A stretch of 64,000 bases of DNA from the NCBI GenBank assembly GCA_902610315.1, contig CACLVA010000006.1:16706-80705 (forward strand), written 5' to 3'. This DNA comes from an uncultured Pelagibacteraceae bacterium. Its GTDB lineage: Bacteria; Pseudomonadota; Alphaproteobacteria; Pelagibacterales; Pelagibacteraceae. Position numbers and translations under genes: made by a program. Shown in pieces: positions 10,313 through 21,000 of the stretch. The notes beneath the pieces are model-generated. The model was not told where the DNA came from, searched no databases, and worked only from the letters and a program-made list of their open reading frames with translations. The first letter of the stretch is position 1. Every line of letters starts with the position of its first letter.

Positions 10313-11466
10313 TTAAAGTATTCTTCTAATATTTCTGCATAAATTTTAGTTAAATTTTTTAAATCTTTTAAGGATACTGCCTCATCTATTTTATGCATAG
10401 TTTTGCCTACTAAACCAAACTCAAGGCAAGGTGATATCTTTCTTATAAATCTTGCATCAGATGTACCACCAGATGTTGATAGTTTAGGTTTAATTTTTGT
10501 ATTCTTTTTAATAATATTCTGAATCTTATAAACAAAACTACTCGGTTCACACAAAAATGCCTCTCCAGATACTTTATATTCAATTTCATATCTAGAATTT
10601 TTCTTTCCACATATCTTTGAAAATATAGTATTTAGTTTTTTCTTTAAAGATTTTGACTCATGTTTATTATTAAATCGTATGTTAAAAGTGGCTTCCGCAG
10701 AACCTGGAATAATATTATCTATATTATTATTTATATTTATACTTGTAACCTCTAGATTAGTTGCTTGAAAATTCTTTGTGCCACTATCAAATTTTATATC
10801 TTTTAATTTTTTTAAAATTTCTATTATAGTAGTAGATGGATTATTGGCTCGGTGTGGATATGCAACATGCCCTTGTATACCATTAATAACTAACTTTCCA
10901 GTTAAACTACCCCTTCTACCAATTTTAACCATTTCTCCCAATTTATTAGGATTGGTTGGTTCCCCAACTAAACAAAAATTTATTTTTTCTTTTTTCTTTT
11001 TTAAATAATCTACTAGCTTTTTTGTTCCATTAACCGCATCGCCTTCTTCATCCCCTGTAATCAAAAAGCTTATTGAACCTTTTAAATTTTTATTTTTTGT
11101 CAAAAAAATACTTACAGCAGATACAAAAGCTGCAATTGAACTTTTCATATCATTAGCACCCCTGCCAATTAAATGACCATTTTTAACTTTTGGTTTAAAT
11201 GGGTTCACGGTCCAGTCATTTAAATTACCTGGAGGCACAACATCCAAATGTCCAGCATAACAAAAATTTGGACCTTTATTTCCTAATCTTGCATACAAAT
11301 TTTTTACGGGTTTATGTGTTTTATCTTTAAAGGTAATTATCTTAGTTTTAAAACCTAATTTTGTTAATTTTTTTTCAAGAAAACTCATCACACCTGCGTC
11401 CATAGGTGTAATAGATGGAAATCTAATTAGCTCTTTTGCTAACTCAAGCTCATTTATTTTTTGCAT
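10309..11466 (-). CDS. dapE: Succinyl-diaminopimelate desuccinylase
   Basis: M20 peptidase motifs; adjacent dapD. Confidence 0.93.
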   Translation of the reverse strand: MQKINELELAKELIRFPSITPMDAGVMSFLEKKLTKLGFKTKIITFKDKTHKPVKNLYARLGNKGPNFCYAGHLDVVPPGNLNDWTVNPFKPKVKNGHLIGRGANDMKSSIAAFVSAVSIFLTKNKNLKGSISFLITGDEEGDAVNGTKKLVDYLKKKKEKINFCLVGEPTNPNKLGEMVKIGRRGSLTGKLVINGIQGHVAYPHRANNPSTTIIEILKKLKDIKFDSGTKNFQATNLEVTSININNNIDNIIPGSAEATFNIRFNNKHESKSLKKKLNTIFSKICGKKNSRYEIEYKVSGEAFLCEPSSFVYKIQNIIKKNTKIKPKLSTSGGTSDARFIRKISPCLEFGLVGKTMHKIDEAVSLKDLKNLTKIYAEILEEYFK

Positions 11467-11468
11467 TT

Positions 11469-12296
11469 CTATTCTCTTAAAAGATCGTTTACCGAAGTTT
11501 TAGATCTTGTTTTTTCATCAACTTGTTTAATTATTACCGCACAGTATAGTGATGCGGCTGATGAATTATTTTTATCTGGTAAGGTCCCTGGTACAACAAC
11601 TGAGTAAGGAGGTATTTTACCATAAGATATTTTTCCTGACTTCCGGTCTACAATTTTAGTTGATTGACCAATGTACATTCCCATGCTCAAAACCGATCCT
11701 TCACCAACGATCACTCCCTCAACTACTTCGGACATTGCACCTAAAAAAACGTTATCTTCAATAATTGTAGGCAATGCTTGAGCTGGTTCCAAAACTCCGC
11801 CAACTCCAGACCCTGCGGATATATGACAATTTTTTCCAATTTGACAACAACTGCCAGCTCTTGCGAAAGTGTCTATCATCGTCCCTTCATCAATGTATGC
11901 ACCTATGTTTACATAGCAAGGCATTAATACTGCATTTTTACCGACGAAAGATCCTTTTCTAACTGGAGAATTAGGAACCATTCTAAAGCCAGCTTTTTCA
12001 TGATCCTCTTTAGACCAACCAGCAGTTTTACCTTTTAACAAATGAGCTTTGTCATACCAACTACTATAAGGACCATTTAAATTTTCCATTGGATATATTC
12101 TAAAACTAAGCATTATTGCTTTCTTAATGTGTTGATGAGCAATCCATTGACCATTTATTTTTTCAGCGGCTCTAACTTTTCCACTATCCAAGTCCGCAAT
12201 TATTTGATTAATTGCATCTTTAAGCTTTGGATCTGAGCTAGGGCTAATTTTATCCTTAATTTCCCAGGCATCGTTAATAATTTTTTCTAAAGACAT
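11469..12296 (-). CDS. dapD: 2,3,4,5-tetrahydropyridine-2,6-dicarboxylate N-succinyltransferase
   Basis: Left-handed beta-helix; NIGAYIDEGTMIDTFARAGSCCQIGKN. Confidence 0.95.
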   Translation of the reverse strand: MSLEKIINDAWEIKDKISPSSDPKLKDAINQIIADLDSGKVRAAEKINGQWIAHQHIKKAIMLSFRIYPMENLNGPYSSWYDKAHLLKGKTAGWSKEDHEKAGFRMVPNSPVRKGSFVGKNAVLMPCYVNIGAYIDEGTMIDTFARAGSCCQIGKNCHISAGSGVGGVLEPAQALPTIIEDNVFLGAMSEVVEGVIVGEGSVLSMGMYIGQSTKIVDRKSGKISYGKIPPYSVVVPGTLPDKNNSSAASLYCAVIIKQVDEKTRSKTSVNDLLRE

Positions 12297-12299
12297 AAT

Positions 12300-12992
12300 T
12301 TACTTGTTTTTTAATAGCCTTATTTCTTTAAGAAATAAAGACAGATTTTCTATTTTATGAGAAATATAATCTTTATTAGAGTCTATCTTGCCAAAATGCT
12401 CATCATTAATTAGCCAAACTGTATAGCATCCTCTTTCGTGACCAATACCTAAATTTTTTGCAATATCTTCAATATAGATCGTTTCTTTCGGATTTATCTT
12501 AAATTTATTGAGCATTAGATCAAAAGTCTTTGCCTCAGGTTTTGGGACATATCCAGCATCTTGAATATCGAACACTTTATCTCTTCCAAAAAGATCATAT
12601 ACTCCAAGGTGTGATAATATATTTTCAGCGTGTTCAGCACTCCCATTAGTGAAAATAAACTTTTCCATATCTAAATTAATCAATTCATCTCTCATAATTT
12701 TATCTTCTTTCATAAAAGAGAGATCGATTGTGTGTACATATTTCAAAAATTCTTGAGGTGGTATGTCATGATGTATCATCAGCCCATTTAAACTTGTGTT
12801 ATACTTATAAAAATAATCAGTTTGCAATTTTTTAGCTTCATCTCGATTTATTTTAAGTCTTTCAGAAATAAATTGTGTCATACGATTGGATACTTGGCCA
12901 AATACTTTTTCTAATGAATAATTATTATGTTTCCCGTAACATACTCCATCAAGATCTAATAATAGATATTTCATTTTTTTTAAATCTTTCAT
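12300..12992 (-). CDS. HAD family hydrolase (pyrimidine 5'-nucleotidase-like)
   Basis: LLLDLDGVCYG; IFTNGSAEHAENIL. Confidence 0.85.
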   Translation of the reverse strand: MKDLKKMKYLLLDLDGVCYGKHNNYSLEKVFGQVSNRMTQFISERLKINRDEAKKLQTDYFYKYNTSLNGLMIHHDIPPQEFLKYVHTIDLSFMKEDKIMRDELINLDMEKFIFTNGSAEHAENILSHLGVYDLFGRDKVFDIQDAGYVPKPEAKTFDLMLNKFKINPKETIYIEDIAKNLGIGHERGCYTVWLINDEHFGKIDSNKDYISHKIENLSLFLKEIRLLKNK

Positions 12993-13837
12993 TTTCTTAT
13001 TAAAGTTCCTGATCCTTTATCTGAAAAAATTTCAAATAATATTGAATGTTTTTTTCTACCATCAATTATTGCAACAGCGGTTACTCCATTATTAATAGCG
13101 TCTAAACATGTATTTATCTTTGGTATCATTCCCTCAGTTATTGTCTCATCTTTGATCATCTCTAAAATTTTGGAAGAGGAAATTTCTTGTATTAGCTTTT
13201 TATTTTTGTCTAAAACTCCTTCTACATTTGTCATTAAAAGCAATCTTCTTGATTTGAGCGATTTAGCTATTGCCCCTGCAGCAGTGTCTCCGTTTATATT
13301 ATAAGTTTGTAGATCTTTTCCTAATCCTAAAGGAGAAATTACAGGAATAAAATTTTCATTTAATATCTTATTAATAACATCAGACTCAATTTTTTTAGGC
13401 ACACCAACAAAGCCCAATTCACTTGACTCTGGATCGACATGAATAACATTATTATCTTTTGTATTAATTGAAACTCCTTTTGTCCCTTTTTCTTCTAATG
13501 ATTTAACAATATCATTATTAAAATCTATAAGAACATTTTCTACAATATTTATGATTTTTTTGTCGGTTACCCTTAAACCTCTTATAAACTTTGATTTTAT
13601 TTTTGATTTATCTAATTCTCTTTTTATTCTAGGACCTCCACCATGAACTACAATAACAGAAAGCCCTAAATCGTTTAAAATTTTTAAATCAGATATAAAA
13701 TTATTAAATATTTCTCTGTCAATAAATACGTTACCGCCATATTTAATTACTATTAATTCATTTTTATATTTCTTGACGTATTTCTGAACTTCCTCAATAG
13801 GAGGACCATCTTTAGGTAAAATTTTTTCTAGTTCCAT
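12989..13837 (-). CDS. argB: Acetylglutamate kinase
   Basis: VIKYGGNVFID; VIVVHGGGPRI. Confidence 0.95.
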   Translation of the reverse strand: MELEKILPKDGPPIEEVQKYVKKYKNELIVIKYGGNVFIDREIFNNFISDLKILNDLGLSVIVVHGGGPRIKRELDKSKIKSKFIRGLRVTDKKIINIVENVLIDFNNDIVKSLEEKGTKGVSINTKDNNVIHVDPESSELGFVGVPKKIESDVINKILNENFIPVISPLGLGKDLQTYNINGDTAAGAIAKSLKSRRLLLMTNVEGVLDKNKKLIQEISSSKILEMIKDETITEGMIPKINTCLDAINNGVTAVAIIDGRKKHSILFEIFSDKGSGTLIRK

Positions 13838-15514
13838 TTAAGAAGCGGTTTTAACAGTAGTTCTTTTCATAATTACATACTGTTGAGCCATAGTAAGAAT
13901 ATTGTTTGCGGTCCAATACAGCACAAGTCCAGATGGAAAAGGAGCTAAAATTATTGTTAAAAATAATGGAAAGAACATAAAAATTTTTTTTTGTATTTCG
14001 TCCTGAGGGGCTGGATTTAGTTTCTGCTGCAGCCACATTGTAAAACCCATCATTACGGGAAGAGCCCCAATAATCATGAAAGATGGTGGATCCCATGGTA
14101 TTAGACCAAATAAATTAAAAATTGAAGTTGGGTCCTTTTCAGACAAATCTTTTATCCATCCAAAAAATGGCTGATGTCTCATTTCAATTGTTACAAATAA
14201 CATTTTGTAAATTGCAAAGAAGAAGGGTATAGAGATCAAAATTGGCAAACAGCCTGATACTGGGTTAATGCCTTCTTTCTTATATAGTTGCATCATTGCC
14301 TGTTGTAATTTCATTTTATCGTCTTTGTGAATTTCTTTTAGACGAGCCATTTCGGGTTGAACTAACTTCATACGGCTCATTGACTTAAAAGCATAATTAT
14401 TTAACGGAAAAAATGCTAATCTTAAACAGACAGTTATTAGTATTATTGCAATTCCATAATTACCTGCGAGCTTAAAAAAATAATCATTTAAAAAAAATAG
14501 AGGTTTTACTATCCAATAAAACCAACCCCAATCAATTACAAGATCAAACTTTTTAAGACCTAAGCTTTCATTATAACCATCAATAACATTTACCTCTTTT
14601 GCTGCAACAACCACATTAACAATATTACTAATTTGGGCATTTGGTTTAGCTTCGTAGGAGTCTGTTTCTATGTAGTTTACTTTGAATTTTTTATTATATT
14701 CAAAGTCAGCTCTAAATTTTTTATTTTTTTGTGGAATTATACTTGTTAACCAATATTTATCAGTTATCCCTAAAAATCCATTATTAGCATTTTTTGAATA
14801 TTTTTTGTCTAAGATATCTTTGTAATCTTTCTCGATTAGTTGATCATCTAAAACTCCAAGAGGCCCCTCATGTAAAATAAAAAAGTCTATAATCTCTGGA
14901 ATTTTAGTTCTAATAATTTGTGCGTATGGATAAAAACTATAAATCTTATCTGAACTATTTTTAATTCTTTGTTCAATAGTGAATAAATATTGATTGTCAA
15001 TTTTTAAAATTTTCTCAAAAGTTAGTCCCTGATTATTTTTCCAAATAAGAGTGACATCATCATTTGGTGTAAGTTTTGAATTACCTTCAATTTTCCAAAT
15101 TGTTTTATTATCAGGAATATCTATATTTTTATTGTTAGATGCCCAACCAGACTCAACATAATAACCATTTGAAGTTGATTTGGGATTTAATAAAGTTACG
15201 AATTGATCAGAATTAAGTTGAGTTTTATATTTTTTGAAAATTAAATCATCTATTGTTGCACCCTTTAATGAAATTGAGCCCTTAATACTCTCATTTTCAA
15301 AATAAAATCTGTCATCTAATTTTAATGCTTCTTCTCTAGAGAGATTGGTAATTTTTTCAGTAGCGTCTATATTTGGAGCATCACTGCTGTTAACAATTTT
15401 TTCTTTTTCTTTTCTTTTTTTTATTTCTTCCGGTGATGGTTGAAAAAATAAGCTCCACATTACTATGATAGCTAAACTAAGCGATATAGCGGCTATTATA
15501 TTTTTTGTATCCAT
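13838..15514 (-). CDS. yidC: Membrane protein insertase
   Basis: YidC/Oxa1 core; neighbours yidD-rnpA-rpmH. Confidence 0.96.
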   Translation of the reverse strand: MDTKNIIAAISLSLAIIVMWSLFFQPSPEEIKKRKEKEKIVNSSDAPNIDATEKITNLSREEALKLDDRFYFENESIKGSISLKGATIDDLIFKKYKTQLNSDQFVTLLNPKSTSNGYYVESGWASNNKNIDIPDNKTIWKIEGNSKLTPNDDVTLIWKNNQGLTFEKILKIDNQYLFTIEQRIKNSSDKIYSFYPYAQIIRTKIPEIIDFFILHEGPLGVLDDQLIEKDYKDILDKKYSKNANNGFLGITDKYWLTSIIPQKNKKFRADFEYNKKFKVNYIETDSYEAKPNAQISNIVNVVVAAKEVNVIDGYNESLGLKKFDLVIDWGWFYWIVKPLFFLNDYFFKLAGNYGIAIILITVCLRLAFFPLNNYAFKSMSRMKLVQPEMARLKEIHKDDKMKLQQAMMQLYKKEGINPVSGCLPILISIPFFFAIYKMLFVTIEMRHQPFFGWIKDLSEKDPTSIFNLFGLIPWDPPSFMIIGALPVMMGFTMWLQQKLNPAPQDEIQKKIFMFFPLFLTIILAPFPSGLVLYWTANNILTMAQQYVIMKRTTVKTAS

Positions 15515-15516
15515 AT

Positions 15517-15759
15517 TTATTTTTTATTTTTTAACGGTCTGTAACCTTCTCCTCCACCTAAAAATTTAATTGGGTGGCAAGTTATCAGTCTTAAAAACCC
15601 TTTAATAGATCCTTTTAAAGGTCCATAAGTTTTTAAACAATCAATAAAGTAATCTGAACAAGATGGAAAATATCTACAGTTATTTCCTAGCAACGGGGAA
15701 ATAAGATATTGATAAAATTTGATAATTTTTATTAGTATTATATTAATTAATTTGATCAT
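15517..15759 (-). CDS. yidD: Membrane protein insertion efficiency factor
   Basis: YQYLISPLLGNNCRYFPSCSDYFI. Confidence 0.93.
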   Translation of the reverse strand: MIKLINIILIKIIKFYQYLISPLLGNNCRYFPSCSDYFIDCLKTYGPLKGSIKGFLRLITCHPIKFLGGGEGYRPLKNKK

Positions 15760-16097
15760 AAAATTTTTTTAAAATCTACAAGCATTGTTTCTTTAATTTC
15801 ACTGTACTTACTATCTAATACATTTTTTTTAGCAATAATTAAGTATGAATATTTTAAATTTATTTTAATAGATTTCAGAATATAGTTAATTATATTTTTC
15901 AATCTTCTTTTAATTTTGTTTCTTTGTACTGCTTTTCCAAGTTTCCTTTTTGTGATAATGCTTAAATTCAATGAATTATTGTTTTTATATGACAATTTTT
16001 TAAAAAAAATTGTGGAGTAATAATTATTTATTTTTCTGCCGGACAAAATTTTTTTGAAATCTTCGTTTTTAGAAAGACTTAAAATTTTAATACCCAT
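15756..16097 (-). CDS. rnpA: Ribonuclease P protein component
   Basis: RNase P pattern (KRKLGKAVQRNKIKRRLK) and synteny. Confidence 0.9.
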   Translation of the reverse strand: MGIKILSLSKNEDFKKILSGRKINNYYSTIFFKKLSYKNNNSLNLSIITKRKLGKAVQRNKIKRRLKNIINYILKSIKINLKYSYLIIAKKNVLDSKYSEIKETMLVDFKKIL

Positions 16098-16231
16098 TAT
16101 ACGGTTAGTTTTTTTCTACCTTTTTTCCTTCTCCTTGATAGTAGTTTTCTCCCACCTTTTGTTTTCATTTTAGATCTGAAGCCGTGTCGCCTTTTTCTAA
16201 CAAGTCTGCTTGGTTGATATGTTCTTTTCAT
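16097..16231 (-). CDS. rpmH: 50S ribosomal protein L34
   Basis: My translation: [44 protein letters not shown]; absent from ORF track; 1-nt overlap with rnpA start. Confidence 0.96.
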   Translation of the reverse strand: MKRTYQPSRLVRKRRHGFRSKMKTKGGRKLLSRRRKKGRKKLTV

Positions 16232-16316
16232 AGGTAATATTAAATATTAAAATTTTCGGGTAGTTATAGAAAATATATATGTATAAGTACAGAAAATTTT
16301 TATATTACTTAAATAT

Positions 16317-17033
16317 ATGGAAAATATAAAAAAGTTTAAAATTTATTTGGGTATTTTATATGTACTTTTAATATCAACGTTCTTATATTTTTTTTTTAGC
16401 AAGTTTACCCTTCAGGAGTTATCAAGTTATGAATTTATAAAAAATAACGTTGATTATTTCTCGAGTCTTAAAGATAAAAATTATTATACCCTGTTATTAA
16501 CCTTCTTTCTATTTGTTGTATTTTGGGTTTTATTACTTGGATTTGGATCACCTGTAGCTCTAGCATCAGGTTTTATATTTGGAAAATGGATTGGAACAAT
16601 TATAATTGCTACATCCTTATCAGTAGGCTCTCTATTACTTTATTTAATTGCAAATTTTTTTTTTAGAGACTTGGTTCAACAAAAACTTGGAAATAGAATG
16701 GTTTTCTTAAAAGATTTATTTAAGAAAAACGAATTCTTATACTTCTTAATTTATAGGTTTATTGGTGGCTTACCTTTTTTTATTCATAACACTCTACCAG
16801 TAATTTTTAACATAAGAATTATAAATTATTTTTTTGGAACTTTATTAGGAATGATACCACAATTATTTATAATGGTTTCAATTGGTAGTGGATTGGAAAA
16901 AATCATAAAAACAAATAATAGTCCACCTTCATTTTTTGAAATTATTGCTTCGAAAGATATATATCTGCCTTTAATAGCTTTTATAGCAATAGTCGTAATT
17001 AGTATCTTTTTAAAAAAGAAATTCTATAAATAG
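16317..17033 (+). CDS. TVP38/TMEM64 (VTT domain) membrane protein
   Basis: GSPVALASGFIFGKWIGTI; YRFIGGLPFFIHN. Confidence 0.8.
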   Translation: MENIKKFKIYLGILYVLLISTFLYFFFSKFTLQELSSYEFIKNNVDYFSSLKDKNYYTLLLTFFLFVVFWVLLLGFGSPVALASGFIFGKWIGTIIIATSLSVGSLLLYLIANFFFRDLVQQKLGNRMVFLKDLFKKNEFLYFLIYRFIGGLPFFIHNTLPVIFNIRIINYFFGTLLGMIPQLFIMVSIGSGLEKIIKTNNSPPSFFEIIASKDIYLPLIAFIAIVVISIFLKKKFYK

Positions 17034-17039
17034 AAAGTT

Positions 17040-17114
17040 TGGTGCCCTCGATGAGAATCTAACTCATGACTGACCCTTACCAAGGGCCTGTTTTAACACT
17101 AAAACTACAAGGGC
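17040..17114 (-). tRNA. tRNA-Thr(GGT), structurally divergent
   Basis: Reverse strand GCCCTTG.../CGAGGGC acceptor + A + CCA; anticodon stem GGCCC-TTGGTAA-GGGTC; T stem ATGAG-TTAGATT-CTCAT. Confidence 0.7.
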
Positions 17115-17205
17115 CTATATTTAAAATAGTGTAAAAAATTAAATTATTCAAATTATTGCCTTAATTTTTTTTTTTAATATAAGTATAATTCAGTTAAGAT
17201 AATTT

Positions 17206-17400
17206 ATGGGAATTCATTACGATTATAAATCAACTAGAGGCGCTAAGGCTATGGAGAAGCAAGCTAAAAGAGAAAAAAAGCTTGCAGAAAAAAGAGCTAA
17301 AAAACAACTTAAATCTGGCTTGAATAAAAAAGTTGATGAAACAATCCCTATAGATCAAGTAGTCACGTTAGATCACTTAACGAATCCTGAAAAAAAATAA
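17206..17400 (+). CDS. Small basic protein, unknown function
   Basis: 64-aa Lys-rich ORF. Confidence 0.5.
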   Translation: MGIHYDYKSTRGAKAMEKQAKREKKLAEKRAKKQLKSGLNKKVDETIPIDQVVTLDHLTNPEKK

Positions 17401-17405
17401 TTAAA

Positions 17406-17519
17406 ATGAGCAGCAAAAGAAAGCCCTCAAAGCTTGATCTTGAAAGGGCATTACGTCTAAATTTAAGAAAAAGGAAAATTGTTAAAAAAACAAAAAAAAA
17501 TAAAAATGATACTAAATGA
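17406..17519 (+). CDS. Candidate 37-aa basic protein
   Basis: MSSKRKPSKLDLERALRLNLRKRKIVKKTKKNKNDTK*; overlaps dcd start by 14 nt; not in ORF track. Confidence 0.4.
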   Translation: MSSKRKPSKLDLERALRLNLRKRKIVKKTKKNKNDTK

Positions 17520-18057
17520 TAAACAAATAAAGAAATTATCGGAAGAGGAAGAGATGATCACCCCTTTTGTTGCAGAAAGTGTTTCCAAAGGCATAAGTCA
17601 TGGCCTAAATTCTTTCGGTTATGATTTAAGATGTGGTGCAGAATTTAAGATATTTACGAATATTAAAGGTGCTACAGCAGATCCGAAAAATTTTAGTGAA
17701 GATAATTTTATAACAGTAAAAGGAGAAGAGTCTATATTAATACCACCAAACTCCTTCGCGCTAGCAAGTAGTTTAGAATATTTTAAGATGCCAAGAGATG
17801 TTACAGGACTTGTTACAGCTAAATCTACTTATGCAAGATGCGGACTAGGTACTCCTCCAACAGTTTTAGAAGCAGGATGGCATGGAAATTTAGTTTTAGA
17901 GTTTTCTAATCACACAAGCAATTCTATAAAACTTTATGCCAATAGTGGCGCTGCACAGATATTATTTTTTAAAGGTGATCAACCTGAGGTCTCTTACTCA
18001 GATAGAAAAGGTAAGTATCAAGGCCAAGTTGGAATTACTCTAGCAAAATCAAAATAA
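17506..18057 (+). CDS. dcd: dCTP deaminase
   Basis: MILNDKQI...SFGYDLR; STYARCGL; ORF open from 17479. Confidence 0.93.
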   Translation: MILNDKQIKKLSEEEEMITPFVAESVSKGISHGLNSFGYDLRCGAEFKIFTNIKGATADPKNFSEDNFITVKGEESILIPPNSFALASSLEYFKMPRDVTGLVTAKSTYARCGLGTPPTVLEAGWHGNLVLEFSNHTSNSIKLYANSGAAQILFFKGDQPEVSYSDRKGKYQGQVGITLAKSK

Positions 18058-19326
18058 ATGAAAAGATTTTTAATAAATGGCCCTAATAAAGGTGTTAAGG
18101 GCGAAATTAATGTAAGTGGCGCTAAAAATTCTTGTTTGCCTTTAATGGCAGCTTCAATTTTGTTTAAGAAAAAGGTTATTTTGAGAAATGTACCTTTTGT
18201 GAAGGATGTTTTCACCATGAAAGATTTACTTATATCTTTAGGTTCAAAAGTTGAGCTCATAAAAGAAAAAAAAATTATTAAAATCACAAATAACAAAAAA
18301 CATAAATTAATTGTTCCATATAATTTAGTTTCTACTATGAGAGCAGGTGTTTTAACAATGGGACCTTTATTAGCTAGATACCCAAAAAGTAAAATTAGAG
18401 TTGCTTTAGGTGGCGGGTGTGCTTTAGGTATCAGAGACACTTCTTGGCATCTCTCAGGATTTAAAAGTCTTGGTGCAGATAATACTCTTAACAGAGGTTA
18501 TGTGAACATTTATTCAAAAAATGGTTTAAAGGGAAACATTTTTAAATTTCCAAAAGTTACTGTTACTGGAAGTTCAAATTTGATAATGGCATCAGTACTT
18601 ATAAAAGGAGAACACATAATCAAAAATATTTCAATAGAACCTGAAGTGAAAGATTTGATTAAATTTTTAAATAATTCTGGGGCTCAAATAAAGTTTATAG
18701 GAAAAAGATCTATAAAAATTCAAGGGGTTAATGAACTTGTAAATGGCGATCATACTATTATCGGTGATAGGATCGAAGCTTTTAGTTACTTATGCGTTGC
18801 AGCGATAACGAATGGAAGAATTAAAGTAAAAAAAATTGATCCTAAATATTTAAATGCAGAATTAAGAATATTAAAAAAAATCGGATACAAAATAGAAATT
18901 AATGTAAACTCAATCATGATTTCACCAGGTAAAAAAACAAAACCTGTATTAATTAGAACTGGTCCTTGGCCACAATTTGCCACCGACAACATGCCAATTA
19001 TTCTTGCAGTTTTAACAAAGGTTTCTGGAAAAAGTATAATTGAAGAAACAATATTCTCAAATAGATTTATGGCAGTCCCAGAGTTAAAAAGAATGGGCGC
19101 AAAAATATCAATAAAGAAAAATAAGGCATTTATTATTGGACAAAAAAAATTAAATGCTGCAGATTGTATTTCATCAGATTTAAGAACTACATTTTCAATA
19201 ATCTTAGGAGCAATATCAGCCGAGGGATCTTCTACAATATCCCGAATTTATCATGGTTTAAGAGGATATGAAAACTTACAAATTAAGCTCAAAAAATTAG
19301 GAATTAAAATTAAACTAAAAAAATAA
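18058..19326 (+). CDS. murA: UDP-N-acetylglucosamine 1-carboxyvinyltransferase
   Basis: EPSP-synthase-fold; GAKNSCLPLMAASIL; FATDNMPI. Confidence 0.96.
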   Translation: MKRFLINGPNKGVKGEINVSGAKNSCLPLMAASILFKKKVILRNVPFVKDVFTMKDLLISLGSKVELIKEKKIIKITNNKKHKLIVPYNLVSTMRAGVLTMGPLLARYPKSKIRVALGGGCALGIRDTSWHLSGFKSLGADNTLNRGYVNIYSKNGLKGNIFKFPKVTVTGSSNLIMASVLIKGEHIIKNISIEPEVKDLIKFLNNSGAQIKFIGKRSIKIQGVNELVNGDHTIIGDRIEAFSYLCVAAITNGRIKVKKIDPKYLNAELRILKKIGYKIEINVNSIMISPGKKTKPVLIRTGPWPQFATDNMPIILAVLTKVSGKSIIEETIFSNRFMAVPELKRMGAKISIKKNKAFIIGQKKLNAADCISSDLRTTFSIILGAISAEGSSTISRIYHGLRGYENLQIKLKKLGIKIKLKK

Positions 19327-19727
19327 TGTCCAAAAAATATTTAGCTAAAATTTTAGCAAGGGATTTGAATGGATTAAACCTAATTTCTTTATATTGTCAC
19401 AAATCGATTTTAAAAGTATCAGACATTAAATTTCTGAAAAAAAATAAGATTTTTTTATTATCTTTACAGAGAAACTCAATTAAAGCCAAAAATAAAAATA
19501 AAGTATTAAGCATATGTAAGTTCGAATTTATTGATCAAGCTAGGTCAAAAAATATTAATCAATATTCATCAAAAAAAAATTTGTCACTTCTTGCTATCGA
19601 TACTATTAAAACCAAAAAGGGCTTCGAATTTAATTTGTTATTTTCTAATAATGGCTTTATAACGTTATCTTCAGAAATTATAGAAGTTACACTTGAAGAT
19701 TTAAAGGAAATTAAAAATGACTTATAG
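19326..19727 (+). CDS. DUF2948-like protein
   Basis: Position between murA and hisD, ALLAIDTI.../EIIEVTLEDL C-terminus pattern. Confidence 0.6.
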   Translation: MSKKYLAKILARDLNGLNLISLYCHKSILKVSDIKFLKKNKIFLLSLQRNSIKAKNKNKVLSICKFEFIDQARSKNINQYSSKKNLSLLAIDTIKTKKGFEFNLLFSNNGFITLSSEIIEVTLEDLKEIKNDL

Positions 19728-20997
19728 ATTAAATGCAAATAGTAAAAATTTTCAAAAGGATCTAATAAAAAAAATAAATAAAAGATCGGTTTTTTCTGAC
19801 AAGGATTATGATGTTGCAAAAAAAATTGTTTCAGATGTAAAAAAAAATGGGGATAAAGCGGTGCTTAAATACGAAAAAAAATTTAATAAAAATTATAAGC
19901 TTAAAACAAACTATAACAATATAATTAAAAATATTAAAAAATTAAATCCAAAAGTAAAAAAATCTATAGACTTCGCATTCCAAAGAATTCTATCATTTCA
20001 TAAAAATCAAAAGTCAAAAGATATTAAATTTTCAGATAAATTAGATAACAAAATTGATTACAAGTACAAACCGCTGAATTCAGTTGGGATTTATATACCT
20101 GGTGGCAATGCAAGTTTTCCATCTACGGTTTTAATGAATGCAATTCCTGCTATGCTGGCAGGCGTCAAAAGAATTGTTATTGCTAATCCTGTAAGAGGTA
20201 AAGATCAAAGCGCCGCTGTTTTATACGCTGCTAAAAAATGTGGTGTAAAAGAAATTTATAGAGTAGGTGGAGCACAGGCTATAGCTGCTCTTGCTTATGG
20301 GACAAAAACAATTAAACGAGTAGATAAAATAGTTGGACCAGGAAATATTTACGTTGCAGCAGCAAAAAAAATAGTTTTTGGTGAAGTTGGTATTGATATG
20401 ATTGCTGGTCCATCAGAGATAACAGTAGTTGCTGACAAAAGTTCAAATGTAAAATGGGTTGCAGCAGATTTAATTGGTCAAGCAGAACATGATATTAATG
20501 CTCAATGTATCCTTATCTCAAAGAATAAAGAATTAATTGATAAAGTTCAAAAAGAATTAGAAATACAGTTACAAAGTTTACCACGTAGAAAAATTGCATT
20601 AGGTAGCTTAAAAAAAAATGGTTTATTAATTTTTGCAAATTCAGATAAAAAAATTTCTAATATTATAAACATTATAGCTCCAGAGCATTTAGAACTTAGT
20701 GTAGATAAATATAAATCTATTTTAAAAAATGTAAAAAATGCAGGGTCGATATGCACAGGTAAATATTCAGCAATGGCCGTAACAGATTATTGTGCGGGCA
20801 GTAATCACACTTTACCAACACACTCCTCTGCAAAATTTTTCAGTGGACTGTCTGTTTTTGATTTTTTTAAAAGAATTTCTTATATAAATTTATCAAAAAA
20901 GGGTATTGAAACTATCGGTGAAAAAGTTATAAATCTTGCAACTTATGAAGGTTTAGATGGACATGCTAAATCAGTTAAATTAAGAATAGGAGAATAA
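19717..20997 (+). CDS. hisD: Histidinol dehydrogenase
   Basis: VGIYIPGGNASFPSTVLMNAIPA; GPGNIYVAAAKK. Confidence 0.97.
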   Translation: MTYRLNANSKNFQKDLIKKINKRSVFSDKDYDVAKKIVSDVKKNGDKAVLKYEKKFNKNYKLKTNYNNIIKNIKKLNPKVKKSIDFAFQRILSFHKNQKSKDIKFSDKLDNKIDYKYKPLNSVGIYIPGGNASFPSTVLMNAIPAMLAGVKRIVIANPVRGKDQSAAVLYAAKKCGVKEIYRVGGAQAIAALAYGTKTIKRVDKIVGPGNIYVAAAKKIVFGEVGIDMIAGPSEITVVADKSSNVKWVAADLIGQAEHDINAQCILISKNKELIDKVQKELEIQLQSLPRRKIALGSLKKNGLLIFANSDKKISNIINIIAPEHLELSVDKYKSILKNVKNAGSICTGKYSAMAVTDYCAGSNHTLPTHSSAKFFSGLSVFDFFKRISYINLSKKGIETIGEKVINLATYEGLDGHAKSVKLRIGE

Positions 20998-21000
20998 AAT

